From Vreelandella sulfidaeris (GTDB lineage: Bacteria > Pseudomonadota > Gammaproteobacteria > Pseudomonadales > Halomonadaceae): DNA of 64,000 nt. The position numbers and the translations under genes were made by a program. The notes below the pieces were generated by a model. It saw nothing but the letters and a program-made list of their open reading frames with translations, was not told where the DNA came from and searched no databases. The stretch's first letter is position 1, and each line of letters starts with the position of its first letter. The stretch spans positions 124,001 through 188,000 of the forward strand of contig AP019515.1 in the NCBI GenBank assembly GCA_007182875.1, written 5' to 3'. Shown here piece by piece: positions 19,375-30,770 of the stretch.

Positions 19375-20628
19375 ATGAAATACCGAATCAATTGGCTTCG
19401 TGCGTGCACGGCCGCCCTATTCGTCAGCTCGCTTGGCTTTCCTGGGTTGTCAGTCGCACTTACTTTGGAGCAAGCCTTGAATTTGGCTGAGCGTGAAGCT
19501 CCTTCGTTGGCTGCTCAAGCGGCCAATCAGCAGGCGACACGCAGTGCGGCCATCCCCGCCGGAGAACTGCCGGATCCCAAGTTGAGATTAGGACTGCAAA
19601 ACACTCCCATTGAAGGCGAATCACGCTGGGAGCTTGGCAATGAGCCGATGACCATGCAGATGGTCGGTGTAATGCAGGAAGTCCCTAACCGTGATAAGCG
19701 CCGGGCACGAATTGATGCAGCGGATGCTGCTGCGACGGTCGCTGATGCGGAGCAGGCCATTGAGCTTCTTCAGGTACGCCAGGAAACAGCAGACGCCTGG
19801 ATCACTACCTTAGCGATCGAGCGCAAGCTGGCCCTGTTCAAACAGCTTTATGCTGAAAACGAACTGTTTTCCCGAGCAGTAACAGCGCGGCTTGCCGGAG
19901 GACGTGGTCAGCTAGCTGACAGCATACTGCCGAAACAGGAAGCTGTATTGCTAGCGGATCAGGAGGACTTGTTACGGCGCAACGAAACAGCAGCCCGGGC
20001 CGCACTAAGCCGCTGGATTGGCCCGGCCGCCAGCCAGCCACTGACCGGTGGCTGGCCACAATGGCAGGACGATTTAGCTCATTACCAGTACAACCTGGAA
20101 CGGCATCCGCAGTTGCTGGCATTCAATCCGATGACGCGTCAGGCACAGGCTGAAATTGCTGAAGCCGTCGCTGAGAAAACTCCTGATTGGGGCTGGGGCG
20201 TGGATTACCAGCGGCGCGGTCGTGATTTCGGCGATATGGTTAGCCTCAGCGTCAATTTTGATCTACCCGTATTTTCCGGTTCACGTCAAGATCCCATTAT
20301 TGATTCTGAACGCTCTCGTCTGGCCCAGCTTGAAGCAGAACGAGAGGCAGTGTTGCGTAGGTACAACCAATCATTGGCAACTGATCTGGCTGAATACCAG
20401 CGGCTTGTTCAAAGCTTGGCTCGGCTTGAGCAGGCTTTGCTGCCGCTGGCTGAAGAGAAGGTGCGACTAGCTATGGCGGATTATCGTGCCGGTAGCGGTG
20501 AACTCATGGCCGTCATCAGTGCTCGGCAAGAGCTGGTTGAAACCCGCTTGCGCCGCGTTGATTTGGCTCGGGATCGCTCGTTAACCAATGCTCGCCTACA
20601 TTTCGCTTTCGGAGATAACCAGCCATGA
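19375..20628 (+). CDS. cusC: TolC-family outer-membrane efflux protein (CusC-like)
   Basis: Intact 417-residue protein: signal peptide (ACTAALFVSSLGFPGLSVAL), then TLEQALNLAEREAPSLAAQA, the usual start of the first TolC repeat. PDPKLRLGLQNTPI and MQMVGVMQEVPNRDKRRARI are characteristic of the metal-efflux CzcC/CusC group. A long helical hairpin with DYRAGSGELMAVISARQELV closes the second repeat. Acts as the outer-membrane duct of the CusCBA system. Its stop overlaps the start of the adaptor gene by 4 nt (ATGA). Confidence 0.85.
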   Translation: MKYRINWLRACTAALFVSSLGFPGLSVALTLEQALNLAEREAPSLAAQAANQQATRSAAIPAGELPDPKLRLGLQNTPIEGESRWELGNEPMTMQMVGVMQEVPNRDKRRARIDAADAAATVADAEQAIELLQVRQETADAWITTLAIERKLALFKQLYAENELFSRAVTARLAGGRGQLADSILPKQEAVLLADQEDLLRRNETAARAALSRWIGPAASQPLTGGWPQWQDDLAHYQYNLERHPQLLAFNPMTRQAQAEIAEAVAEKTPDWGWGVDYQRRGRDFGDMVSLSVNFDLPVFSGSRQDPIIDSERSRLAQLEAEREAVLRRYNQSLATDLAEYQRLVQSLARLEQALLPLAEEKVRLAMADYRAGSGELMAVISARQELVETRLRRVDLARDRSLTNARLHFAFGDNQP

Positions 20629-22076
20629 TATTCAAAATCAAGCGACGAGCGTTGCTGATCGGCTGGCCCAGGGTTCTTGGATTTACAGGCCTTGTCGGAC
20701 TTTCGTTGGCGACGTTGCCCGCTCACGCTCAGGCAGACGAACAGCAAGATAAAGAAGTGCTGTACTGGTACGACCCCATGTATCCCCAGCAGCGCTTCGA
20801 CGAGCCTGGTCCATCGCCCTTCATGGATATGGATTTGGTGCCTCGTTATGCCGATGAAGGTGGCGATGGCGCCTCCATGTCAATCGACCCTGGCATTATG
20901 CAGAACCTGGGGATGCGTGTAGCTACCGTAACGCGTGAGTCTGTCAGTGAGATTGTTACCGCGGCTGGAATCCTGACATTTGATGAGCGTGATGTTGCCA
21001 TAGTTCAGGCGCGTAGCGGCGGTTTCGTCGAGCGGGTTTATGGCCTAGCGCCGGAAGACGTAGTGGAAAAAGGGCACCGTTGGCCGATTTTCTGGTGCCT
21101 GCGTGGGTCGCTGCACAGGAGGAGTATCTCGCCCTGCGCAGTTTGGACGAGCCACAACTTTTAGAGGCAGCTCACCAACGAATGCGCCTGGCAGGTATGC
21201 CGGCTGAGTACATTACGCAACTGGAACGTGGTGCAAAAGCGATATCAGTATGGACCGTCAGTAGCCCCATCAGCGGCGTGCTGCGAACGCTTGAGGTGCG
21301 CGAAGGTATGACGTTGCCTGCTGGCGCCGCTGGCGCGCATCAACGGCTTGAAACCGTCTGGCTTGAAGTAGCGGTGCCCGAGTCTCAGATGAGCGTATTG
21401 GCAATGGGTCAACCTGTCGAAGCTAGGCTTCCAGCGTTTCCAGGTGAAGCGTTGCAAGGAACGATTGAGACTATCTTATCAGAAGCCAACCTGGACAGCC
21501 GAACAGTACGAGTCCGAATTGAGCTGCCTAATCCTGAGCAACGTCTGCGCCCTGGCATGACCGCTGAAGTAACGTTGACCCGCAGCGATGAGATGGCACT
21601 GGTCTTGCCCACCGAGGCTGTGATCCGCACCGGTCGGCGTACTCTTGTCATGGTGACTGAAGGAGAAGGTAAATATCGCCCGATAGAAGTACGAACTGGC
21701 CGTGAAGCTGGTGGTAAAACAGAAGTGCTTGAAGGGCTGGAGGAAAATCAGCAGGTAGTCGCTTCTGGTCAGTTCCTGCTTGACTCAGAAGCCAGTCTGC
21801 GCGGGTTAACTACCCAAATGAATCAGCCAGTATCGGCTCCTGAGCCTGCATTGCACGAGGCTGAAGGTACCATCATTACTTTGGAAGAGGGTGCGATTGT
21901 GCTATCTCACGGCCCCTTCAAAACACTTAATATGCCAGGTATGACAATGTCTTTCCAATCGCAGAGGAGTCTTTGCTGCAAGACCTGGCTCAGGACGACA
22001 GGGTGCGTGTAGGCGTTAGCGAAAGTGATGAAGGGCTGGTGATTAAGCGAATCGAAAACTGGGAGGCCAGTTATGA
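20625..22076 (+). pseudogene. cusB: Periplasmic adaptor of heavy-metal RND efflux (CusB-like), frameshifted
   Basis: N-terminal anchor (VLGFTGLVGLSLATLPAHAQ) then LYWYDPMYPQQRFDEPGPSP and FMDMDLVPRYADE, the metal-binding YxDPMxPxxxxxxPGxxPFMDMxLVPxY motif of CusB. The hairpin and barrel parts continue from 21080 (FLVPAWVAAQEEYLALRSLD), with KAISVWTVSSPISGVL, and an extra C-terminal CusF-like segment (EGTIITLEEGAIVLSHGPFK, MPGMTMSF). Breaks near 21080 and 21960. The end is near the ATGA that begins cusA. Confidence 0.8.
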
Positions 22077-25000
22077 TCGCAGCAATCATCCGTTGGTCGG
22101 TCGTCAACCGTTTTCTGGTGCTACTTGCCACGCTTTTCTGTGGCATGGGGCATTTGGTCAGTACAGAACACGGCGGTTGATGCACTACCGGATCTCTCTG
22201 ATGTGCAGGTCATTATCCGTACGCCCTATGCTGGGCAGGCGCCACAGATCGTTGAGAATCAGGTTACTTACCCGTTGACAACCACCATGCTATCGGTGCC
22301 TGGGGCCAAAACGGTGCGGGGCTACTCATTCTTCGGTGATAGCTACGTCTATGTATTGTTTGACGACGATACCGATCTGTACTGGGCTCGCCCCGAGTGC
22401 TTGAATATTTAAGTCAGGTACAAAGCCGGCTGCCGGCTGGTGTTGCCCCAACGCTAGGGCCTGATGCGACGGGGTAGGCTGGATTTTCCAGTACGCACTG
22501 GTCGATCGCACCGGCGCCCATGACCTTTCGCAATTGCGCTCATTACAGGATTGGTTTCTGCGCTATGAGCTGAAGACACTGCCGAATGTTGCCGAGGTGG
22601 CACCAATCGGCGGAATGGTCAAACAGTACCAAGTGGTGCTTGATCCGGTGCGTATGGCTAATCGCAAAGTGACGCAGCAACAGGTTACCCAGGCAATTGA
22701 CGCGGCCAATCGCGAAACGGGCGGTAGTGTGCTGGAGATGGGTGAGAGCGAGTTCATGGTGCGCGCCTCAGGCTATTTGGAGTCTCTTAATGATTTTCGC
22801 GACATCCCATTACGCCTGGAGAGTAGCGGTGTGCCGGTTACGTTGGGCGATGTAGCGCATGTCCAGTTAGGCCCGGAGATGCGCCGCGGCATTGCCGAAC
22901 TCAACGGCGAAGGTGAAGTAGTTGGCGGCGTGGTAATTCTGCGCAGCGGCAAGAACGCCCGCGAAACCATCACGGCGGTGAAGGACAAATTGCAGGAGCT
23001 GAAGAAGAGCCTGCCTGACGGGGTGGAGATCGTCACCACCTACGACCGCAGCACCCTGATAGACAGCGCAGTGAAGAATCTTAGTTACAAGCTGCTTGAA
23101 GAGTTCATCATAGTTGCACTGGTTTGCCTGATTTTTCTTTGGCATTTTCGTTCTTCGCTGGTAGCGATTGTTTCGCTACCGGTGGGCATCCTTATCGCCT
23201 TTATCATTATGCAGCGCCAGGGGTCAACGCCAATATTATGTCGTTGGGCGGGATCGCCATCGCCATCGGCGCGATGGTCGATGCGGCTATCGTGATGATT
23301 GAGAATGCACACAAGCACATCGAAGCCTGGCACAAGAAGCACCCAGACAAGGTGCTTAAGGGTGAAGCGCACTGGAAAGTCATTACTGATGCGTCGATTG
23401 AAGTGGGGCCGGCACTGTTTTCAGCCTGTTGATCATCACCCTCTCGTTCATTCCGGTCTTTACGCTGGAAGCCCAGGAGGGCGGTTGTTCGGCCCATTAG
23501 CTTTCACCAAAACCTATGCCATGGCAGCAGCAGCGGGCCTTTCGATTACATTGGTCCCGGTTCTGATGGGCTACTGGATTCGCGGCAAAATTCCGGATGA
23601 GCATCGCGAACCGATCTGGATCTGGATCTAAGCCACATAGCATTGCCGACTGTTAGCCGCTACTGACTTTTACCGGCGAGAGGGAGACTTGCTCTATATG
23701 CCAACAGCGTTACCGAGCCTTTCGGTTCAGAAGGCCTCGAGCTGTTGCAACAGACTGATCGGATGATCAAGTCGGTGCCGGAAGTTGAGCGGGTATTCGG
23801 CAAGGCCGGCCGCGCTGATACCGCGACCGACCCAGCGCCGTTAACTATGTTCGAGACCACTATCCAGTTCAAACCGAAAGACCAGTGGCGACCGGGCATG
23901 ACACCGGAAAAACTGATGATTGAGCTGGACCAGGCGGTGCAGGTTCCGGGTCTGGCTAACTTGTGGATTCCACCAATCCGTAACCGCATTGATATGCTTG
24001 CCACCGGTATAAAAGCCCCATAGGTGTCAAAGTATACGGCTCGGATCTGGTGCAAATCGATAAAATCACCCAGTCAGTGGAACGGATCGCCCAGACTATC
24101 CCAGGGTAAGTTCCGCAGTCGCTGAACGCCTCACGGGCGGGCGTTACATTGATGTCGACATTGAACGCAGCTCAGCAGCACGTTACGGGCTGAACATCTC
24201 CGACGTTCAATCCATCGTTGCTGGTGCGGTTGGTGGCGCGAATATTGGTGAAACCGTAGAAGGACTGGCGCGCTATCCGATCAGCCTGCGCTATCCGCGC
24301 GAATGGCGTGACTCACTGGACGACCTGCGCAATTTGCCTATCTATACTCCTCAAGGCAGCCAGATCACATTAGGCACCGTGGCGCAAATCAAGGTCACCG
24401 ACGGCCCGCCCATGTTGAAGAGCGAAAACGCCCGCCTGACAGGCTGGGTCTATGTCGACGTTCGCGACCGAGACATGGCCACGGTAGTGAAAGATATTCG
24501 TGCCAAGATCAATGATGAAATAGAGCTCGAGTCCGGCATGAGTATTCGTTATTCAGGCCAATTTGAATTCATGGAACGAGCCAACGCGAAACTCAAACTG
24601 GTGGTGCCAGCAACGATAGTCATCATCTTCGTGTTGCTTTATTTGATATTTAAACGCTTTAGCGAAGCGCTATTGATTCTGGCTACCCTTCCGTTCGCCC
24701 TTACAGGCGGGGTCTGGATACTGTATTTGCTCGATTACAATTTATCGGTCGCCACGGGTATCGGCTTCATTGCTCTGGCTGGAGTCTCTGCTGAGTTTGG
24801 TGTGATTATGTTGTTGTATCTGACCAACGCCTGGGTCGAGCGCAATAAAGCCGGTCATTTTGACGAACCAGCACTTTTGGGGCGATCCGTGAGGGAGCCG
24901 TGCAGCGCGTTCGGCCTAAGGTGATGACCGTGGCAGTTATTATCGCCGGTTTGCTACCGATACTGCTAGGAGTGGAACCGGAAGCGAGATTATGAGCCGC

Positions 25001-25132
25001 ATCGCTGCGCCTATGGTCGGAGGGATGATCACTGCCCCACTACTGTCTTTGTTTGTCCTCCCAGCGGCTTATCTATTGATGAGACGCCGATCTATTCACC
25101 TAACCCATCCAACCTCTGGAGAAACACGATGA
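22073..25132 (+). pseudogene. cusA: Heavy-metal RND efflux pump CusA, frameshifted with internal deletion
   Basis: Proton-driven copper/silver exporter. Start [80 protein letters not shown] with the proton-relay Asp; the C-terminal half shows [20 protein letters not shown] and [20 protein letters not shown]. Breaks near 22120, 22395, 22470, 23215, 23425, 23480, 24015, 24110, 24885, 24975. Between 23610 and 23700 roughly 30-50 residues normally present between REP and EGDLLYMP are missing, suggesting a small deletion on top of the shifts. Stop overlaps cusF start. Confidence 0.8.
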
Positions 25133-25484
25133 GAACCAAACTCGCATTAATGATAACCCTCGCGATAGCTCCTGCCGCTTTGCTGGCGACATGAACGCGA
25201 TGGAGCACGATCAGGATACTGCGATGGATAACATGCAGATGGATCAGAACGACGCTGCAGCTGAGATAGCCAAGGCTGCCGGCACCATACGTAAGATAAA
25301 TATGGAGAAAGGAACCGTTACCATTGCTCATGGTCCGGTGCCAGAGCTCGAATGGCCGGCCATGACAATGGGGTTCAAGGCTACGCCTGAGCAGCTTATG
25401 AATCTCAAGGAAGGCGATGAGGTCGAGTTTGAATTCACGTCCAAGGGCATGGATTCGGTGATTACCTCAATTAACAGCGATTAG
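25129..25484 (+). pseudogene. cusF: CusF-like periplasmic copper chaperone, signal-peptide frameshift
   Basis: [20 protein letters not shown], then after a shift MEHDQDTAMDNMQMDQNDAA and the CusF fold: GTIRKINMEKGTVTIAHGPV, ELEWPAMTMGFKATPEQLMN. The His (IAHGPV), Trp (EWP) and two Met (AMTMGF) reproduce the Cu(I)/Ag(I) site of CusF. Passes metal to CusB. Overlaps the cusA stop by 4 nt. Confidence 0.85.
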
Positions 25485-25741
25485 AACAATGCCGAATGAC
25501 CACCGCTAAGGGTGGCCACTCAGCAGCTTTTAGAAAGATGCAATTTGGTTAGACAAAACTACACCGCCATTGCTTGTTAATGTATTTAACCTGCCATTGA
25601 TATCAATGGTAATTAATTTTTATAAAAATTTAATGATTTTGAATTTCAGAGCACAGAGTGGTGTGAGAAAACGGCGCTTAAAATTAACGTTACTGTAACG
25701 TTTAAATATAAGGCGGCTATAGGTAAAATAAGGAGATAGTT
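25485..25741. promoter_or_regulatory. Intergenic region with perfect 17-bp palindrome
   Basis: At 25686-25702 AACGTTAC-T-GTAACGTT is a perfect dyad, lying about 40 nt before the ATG at 25742, so a likely operator of the small secreted gene. Just after cusF (about 25498-25517) a weak GACCACC/GGTGGCC hairpin may act as terminator. Confidence 0.5.
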
Positions 25742-25999
25742 ATGTTATTTAATAATCTAGCGAAAAATGTGCTTAGTAGGTCTTTGCATGGGTATCACTG
25801 CAAGCCCGCTGGTGTTCGCCAATAACTCAATAGAGCTAAACAAAGATTGCTCTGCAGGGCATGCGGTAATTGTTAAGCCACAATCTCAGACTTCGTTGAG
25901 AACTGATGCGTTTACTAAAATGATCTTTTATACGATAAAGGAAATCGTCAGTCGGATCAGAGGTTTATGGAAAAATTACTGGAAGCTCATCAAATGTAG
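25742..25999 (+). pseudogene. Small secreted protein of unknown function, frameshifted
   Basis: Start MLFNNLAKNVLS after AGGAGA; in the next frame GLCMGITASPLVFANNSIEL completes a signal peptide with cleavage after FA. Mature part NKDCSAGHAVIVKPQSQ continues to a third frame ending KLLEAHQM at 25999. One Cys and a few His in about 60 mature residues. No family recognised. Possibly regulated through the palindrome at 25686. Confidence 0.4.
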
Positions 26000-26061
26000 T
26001 CAGCTATAAACCGGAAGATTTGTTCCATGATGTGGGGACGGCATTCGCTGGTAGTTAATAA

Positions 26062-26432
26062 TTAGTAGGTAACATGCAGTTCATAGCTGTTATTATCATT
26101 TTTCTTAGCACCTCCCCTTGAGCTACCTGTCACATCAATCTGGTATTTCCCCGGTTGTAGCTGACTAACAAGTTCGAAGTGCCCCCGTGTGCTAGAAGCT
26201 TCTGCTTCTTGCTGTCCTACCTCGTTGAGTAGAACAGCTGAAATACGGTTGCCAGTACTGGTAAAGCCTGAAAGTGATCACTATCCACTTTCAGCGTAGT
26301 CGCTTGTTCAATGTTCATATTGAAACGCTTGGTTGCCCCTGGGCAAGCAGCTGTGTAGAAGACACTCCTCTTTCTAGTAAGGGCAGATCCTGGGTTGTAT
26401 TCCCGAAGTTAGCCCATACAGATGTTGAAAAA
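26062..26432 (-). pseudogene. 3' part of a small secreted protein gene (third paralogue), cut by ISL3
   Basis: Reading on the minus strand from the ISL3 end: STSVWANFGNTTQDLPLLER, then TKRFNMNIEQATTLKVDSDH, TSTGNRISAVLLNEVGQQEA, GHFELVSQLQPGKYQIDVTG and YELHVTY at the stop. It is homologous to the proteins at 27858 and 36928 but clearly diverged. The missing 5' end (start and signal peptide) is found at 35062-35110 beside another ISL3 end; both broken edges share ATTTTTC, consistent with a target duplication. Confidence 0.7.
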
Positions 26433-27774
26433 TGGCTCTTCGACGCTGAGTGTGGAATTCATGCCCTGAGCTAGGCCAGAATATAGTCTCCACAACGACA
26501 GTAGGTATGACATGGACGGCACCCAAATTCTGACTCTCGGCCTGGGCTTGGAAGCGCCCTGGATCCTCAAGAACCAGCACCTGGATACCGCCGTGTCGCC
26601 CCACCGACTGGATCTCTATGTCGAGGCGGAGCGCGGTAGTCTCTACCCTGTCCGGAGTGCGGTAAGGCCTGTCAAGCTCACGACTTTGCCGACAAAACCT
26701 GGCGGCATTTGAACTTCTTTCAGCATCACTGTTACCTGCATGCTCGCGTGCCTCGCACGAAGTGTCCTGAACATGGCGTCAAACGCATAGAAGTGCCCTG
26801 GCGCGGCCGGGCAGCGACTTCACCCTGCTGTTTGAGCAAGCGGCCATGTCACTGGTCAAAGAGATGCCGGTGCTGGCCGTCTCGCCAGTTGGAGATTTCC
26901 GACAAACGACTATGGCGCATCGTGCATCACTACGTAGGCCGAATGCTGGGGAACTGGATCTGTCCCGGTGGCGACGGTCGGCGTGTACGAAACCGCGTCC
27001 CGGCGCGGCCATCGCTATGTCCCGGTATTCCTCGACATGCAGTGCAAGCAGGCACCGGTGATCTTCGCTGTTCCAGGCTGCGGCAAGGATGCCATCCAAG
27101 CATTTAGCGCCTTCCTGACAACCCATGGCGGCAATACGGACAATGTGGTCGAGGTAGTCTGCGACATGTCGCCCGCCTTCCTTAGCGGCATCACCAAGCA
27201 CCTTCCCAAGGCAGAGGTAACGGTCGACTGGTTCCATATCGTGCAGACCTTTACCAAGCGGCTGGACGAGGTCCGCAAGAAAGAGCGCCGCGAGCAGGAA
27301 CACCTAAATCGCTGCGCTGGGCACTGCTGAAAAATCTGGACAACGAGAACCTGAGACCTAAACAGTTGGCGGCGCTCCAGGAGTTGGTAGCCGATCAGAG
27401 CGCCACGGCCGATGCCTGGATAATCAAGGAAAAGCTACGCTGGATCCAGAAGGCCCCAACGCCCAGAGCGGCTCGGTGGCGCATCACGAACTACCTCAAA
27501 GTTATGCAAGCGGCGGTTTCTGAAAAGTCACTACTGAAGCCGATGGGAAAGGCCTTGGTGACACTTGAGCGGCACGCGGAAGCAGTGGTTAGGCGCTGGC
27601 ACTCGGGACTGACGAACGCAAGACTGGAAGGGATGAACGGCCTGTTTCAGGCGGCTCGGTCACGCGCACGTGGCTATCGGAACGAGGCTAACTTCATCGC
27701 CATGATCTATCTGATTGGCAGCCCGGCGGGCCGCCTATTCGATCAGGCTAAATCCACATGAAGTGACGAAGAAC
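26433..27774 (+). mobile_element. ISL3-family insertion sequence
   Basis: Ends are imperfect inverted repeats: left GGCTCTTCGACGCTGAGTGT, right (reverse complement) with TTCTTCGTCACTTCATGTGG. Flanks do not match each other directly because the left flank is the split secreted-protein gene and the right flank is the start of inverted-repeat arm 1, so the element has recombined since insertion. Other ISL3 ends occur at 32370 and 35111. Confidence 0.75.
26512..27761 (+). pseudogene. ISL3-family transposase, frameshifted
   Basis: MDGTQILTLGLGLEAPWILK, zinc-finger-like region with CYLHARVPRTKCPEHGVKRI, then VPVFLDMQCKQAPVIFAVPG, VVEVVCDMSPAFLSGITKHL (DDE Asp) and VTVDWFHIVQTFTKRLDEVR (second Asp, then HxVK/Q). 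The C-terminal part SGLTNARLEGMNGLFQAARS holds the catalytic Glu. Breaks near 26690, 26810, 26890, 26965 and 27310. Domain order fits DDE_Tnp_ISL3. Confidence 0.85.
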
Positions 27775-27793
27775 TTTTGCTAAAACCACTAAA

Positions 27794-27820
27794 TTCAGCT
27801 TCAATTCATACTCTAAGGTT
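27794..27820 (+). promoter_or_regulatory. CopR-type promoter element, secreted protein (arm 1)
   Basis: TTCAG (27794-27798), 6 nt, TTCAT (27805-27809), then 10 nt and a TATTAT -10-like hexamer. Same geometry as the sites before the CopRS-linked genes. Confidence 0.65.
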
Positions 27821-27857
27821 ATTATTAAATTGTAAATAACCAACGGAGTAAACCACC

Positions 27858-28272
27858 ATGAAAATTAAAGCAATTGTTTTAGTGCAGTAGTAGCAAGTAT
27901 CCTCTCTACACCTGTATTAGCGAGCTTAGGCAATACAACACAGGATCTTCCCTTACTAGAAAGAGGCGTATCTTCTACACAGATGCTTGCTCAGGGGCAA
28001 TCGAAGCGTTTCAATATTAACATTGAACAAGCGACTACACTGAAAGTAGTGAGTGAGCACTTTCCAGGATTTACCAGCACTGGCAACCGCATTTCAGCTG
28101 TTCTTTATAATGAGGCGGGACAGCAGGTAGCAGAAGCTTCCAGCCCACGGGGCACTTCGAACTTATTCGTCAGCTGCAACCTGGAAATTATCAGCTTGAG
28201 GTGAGTGGTAGCTCATTGGGAGGTAATAACCAAAGTGACAGTAACCGTTATGAACTACATGTCGCCTATTGA
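27858..28272 (+). pseudogene. Small secreted PPC-like protein (arm 1 copy), frameshifted
   Basis: Start MKIKAIV after GGAG; signal peptide ends TPVLASLG in another frame. Mature part: SKRFNINIEQATTLKVVSEH, STGNRISAVLYNEAGQQVAE, and after a shift GHFELIRQLQPGNYQLEVSG, ending NRYELHVAY at 28272. The alternation of strands and the closing G-x-Y-x-L-x-V are reminiscent of small beta-sandwich PPC-type domains, a fold guess only. About 130 residues. The GGGG-for-GGGGG loss that shifts the frame is shared with the arm 2 copy, so it predates the duplication or is a systematic error. Confidence 0.55.
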
Positions 28273-28299
28273 TATCCTTTAGTCTTGACATGAATTAAG

Positions 28300-28325
28300 A
28301 AGGTCAGCCATGAGCTGACCTTTTA
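28300..28325 (+). terminator. Rho-independent terminator after the secreted protein gene
   Basis: AAGGTCAGC and GCTGACCTT form a 9-bp stem around CATGA, followed by TTTTATG. Mirrored in arm 2 at about 36876-36901. Confidence 0.75.
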
Positions 28326-28351
28326 TGAAAACTAGTATCTCGGCAAACAAA

Positions 28352-28367
28352 TTCAGCTTTAATTCAG
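28352..28367 (+). promoter_or_regulatory. CopR-type promoter element severed from porin gene (arm 1)
   Basis: TTCAG at 28352 and TTCAG at 28363, 11 nt apart. In arm 2 the same element is followed by the porin leader; here IS3 starts at 28374, so the -10 region and gene lie 2.7 kb away. Confidence 0.7.
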
Positions 28368-29323
28368 GAGTTTTGATCCTGCCCAGTAACGGTGGACACC
28401 TCAAGAACGTCATACGTTACGATGAGGTGAACCATGGCAAGATCGACAACATCAATGAAGAAAAATCATATACCCGTTACTCAGATGCCTACCGGCAAGA
28501 AGCCTTAGCGCTTGCGGATCGCATTGGCGTTGCAGCAGCGGCGCGTGAGCTGGGAATACACGCGAGTCAGCTCTATCAGTGGCGATCTAAAGCACAGCTG
28601 CAGCAAGACACATCCGAGCGAGAGCGGTCGTTGGCAGAAGAACGCCCGCTTGAAGCGCCAACTAGCCGAGGCAAATGAAGAGCTGGCCATCACAAAAGGC
28701 CGCGGTGTACTTTGCGAAAAGCCTGAAGTGAAGTACGCCTTTATCCACCGTCATCGTCAGGCGTTCAGTATTCAGCGTATGTGCCATGTTGTCGGGGTCG
28801 CTCGGAGTGGCTACTACGCTTGGCGGCAACGCGAAGGCGCATCGTCCCCAAAACGCAGCCAGCAAGCCATTATCGATCAGCATGTGGCCAAGGCTTATCA
28901 CCAACGCAAAGGCCGCTCAGGCGCCCGAGACTAACGCTAGACCTGCGAGATGATGGGATGCCGATCAACCGTAAGACGGTGGCTGCCAGCTTACAGCGTC
29001 AGGGCCTGCGCGCTAAAGCAGCTCGTAAGTTCAAGGCCACCACGAACTCACGGCATTCGCTGCCAGTCGCACCGAATCTACTAGAACAAAACTTCACGGC
29101 CTCAGCTCCTAATCAAAAGTGGGTGGGTGACATTACCTACTTGGCGACGGGCGAAGGCTGGCTTTACCTGGCAGTGCTCATTGATCTTTACTCTCGTAAA
29201 GTGGTCGGTTGGGCAATGAGTGAGCGTATGACGGCCGATCTTGTCTGTGACGCGCTACAGATGGCGCTATGGAGACGCAAAATGCCCAAAGGCGTGATAG
29301 TCCATTCGGATCGAGGTAGTCAG

Positions 29324-30770
29324 CTTAGGTTCAAGGGGCCGTCGCAACACTGGCTTATGATGCTGAAAATAGTAGTTCTTTGAGAGCTTCAGCAGGTGTT
29401 TTCCAATCAAGTGTTTTACGAGGTCTGTCGTTGAGAGTCGTCGCGACAGCGTCAAGCTCATGCTCAGAATACCTGCTAATGTCAGTACCCTTGGGAAAGT
29501 ATTGGCGCAGCAGACCATTGGTGTTCTCGTTAGTCCCACGCTGCCAGGGACTTCGGGGTCACAGAAGTAGATTGCCAAGCCAGTATCAAGTCGTAGCTGT
29601 GCATGCTGGGCCAGCTCCGCGCCTTGATCCCAAGTGAGCGATTTCCGCAGCTGTTCGGGCAGTGTGGCGATCTTTATGGCGATAGCATCGCGAACAGCCT
29701 CAGCCCCGTGACCAGCCAAAGCAGGTCCGTTCTTAACTCTGGCGCCCGTTCCATGATCATGCATGGGCGGCAAGTGAAGAAGTAGCGTGAACCGACTCGT
29801 GCGCTCGACTAAGGTACCGATTGCGGAGCTGTTCAATCCAATGATTAGGTCGCCTTCCCAGTGGCCGGGGACAGCGCGATCAGCAACCTCCGCCGGGCGC
29901 TGGCTGATCATCACCTCGGGCGAGAGTAGTGTTTACCGCGCTGCTGGGTTCTCGCTCGTGGTACCCGCAATGCCCGGCCAGTACGCAGACACGCGGACAG
30001 TTCACGACGAAGTGCACCGCGGCCTTGAATGTAGAGGGCCTGATAGATCGCCTCGTGAGAAATCCTCATCGTCTCATCATCTGGAAAGTCTACCCGCAGT
30101 CGACGGCTGATCTGCTCAGGACTCCAACTGACTCCCCACCGCCGGTCGGCTCGGCGACCATGCCGCCGTCCTCGCCATGGCAATTCGGGCCGGGAATAGG
30201 TCTGCCTTCAGCATCGGTCACCTCGCCAGCCAGACGTGATTGCACGTAAGCCTGCAACCAGCCATTCCCTGCAAGCTTGGCAGTTTTGGGCCGTTTGGCG
30301 GCTAGCTCTGCTTTCCACTGCGCGACTGTGGCCCGGTACTCCAACACACCGCCCCGGGTCGCAGCGTTACGGCGCAATTCGCGCGAGATCGTCGACGGTG
30401 ACCTTCCTAGACACCGTGCAATCTCACGAACCCCGTGCCCTGGACTCGCAATAGTGCGAGTTCCTCGCGCTCTGGGAACGACAAATAACGCCCTGAGGGT
30501 GGCACCAAGTTAGAGGGTGCCATCCCGCCTGCCTCGCGGAACCACCGTGGCCCCAACGGTTGTGATACACCACACGCCAAAGCTGCATCCTCGCTCGATA
30601 ACCCCTCAGCTATTCGCTTCCAGAATGCGCGATTGGTACTCCGCTGATTGATGCTTGGTCGACCAGGCGAACGCATCGGTGCTCGCCCAGTCTTTCAGCG
30701 ATCCAACTAGATGATCTTCCCATGTAACACCTCCAATATCGAGGTGTTGCGTCGACCGATTGAATCCGCC
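29324..30770 (-). mobile_element. IS30-family element inside IS3
   Basis: Ends share GTTCAAGGGGCCGTCGCAAC and its inverse counterpart ATTCAATCGGTCGACGCAAC. CAG at 29321-29323 and 30771-30773 is a probable 3-bp target duplication; removing the element restores the orfB reading [13 protein letters not shown]. Confidence 0.75.
29355..30676 (-). pseudogene. IS30-family transposase, frameshifted
   Basis: N-terminus MRSPGRPSINQRSTNRAFWK, RYLSFPEREELALLRVQG, then STISRELRRNAATRGGVLEY (helix-turn-helix), WSPEQISRRLRVDFPDDETM, SHEAIYQALYIQGRGALRRE, and the integrase core VPGHWEGDLIIGLNSSAIGT with catalytic Asp; C-terminal reading in another frame gives [20 protein letters not shown] and [20 protein letters not shown], the family signature. 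Ends LKELLFSAS at 29355. Breaks near 30410, 30150, 29915 and 29560. Confidence 0.85.
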
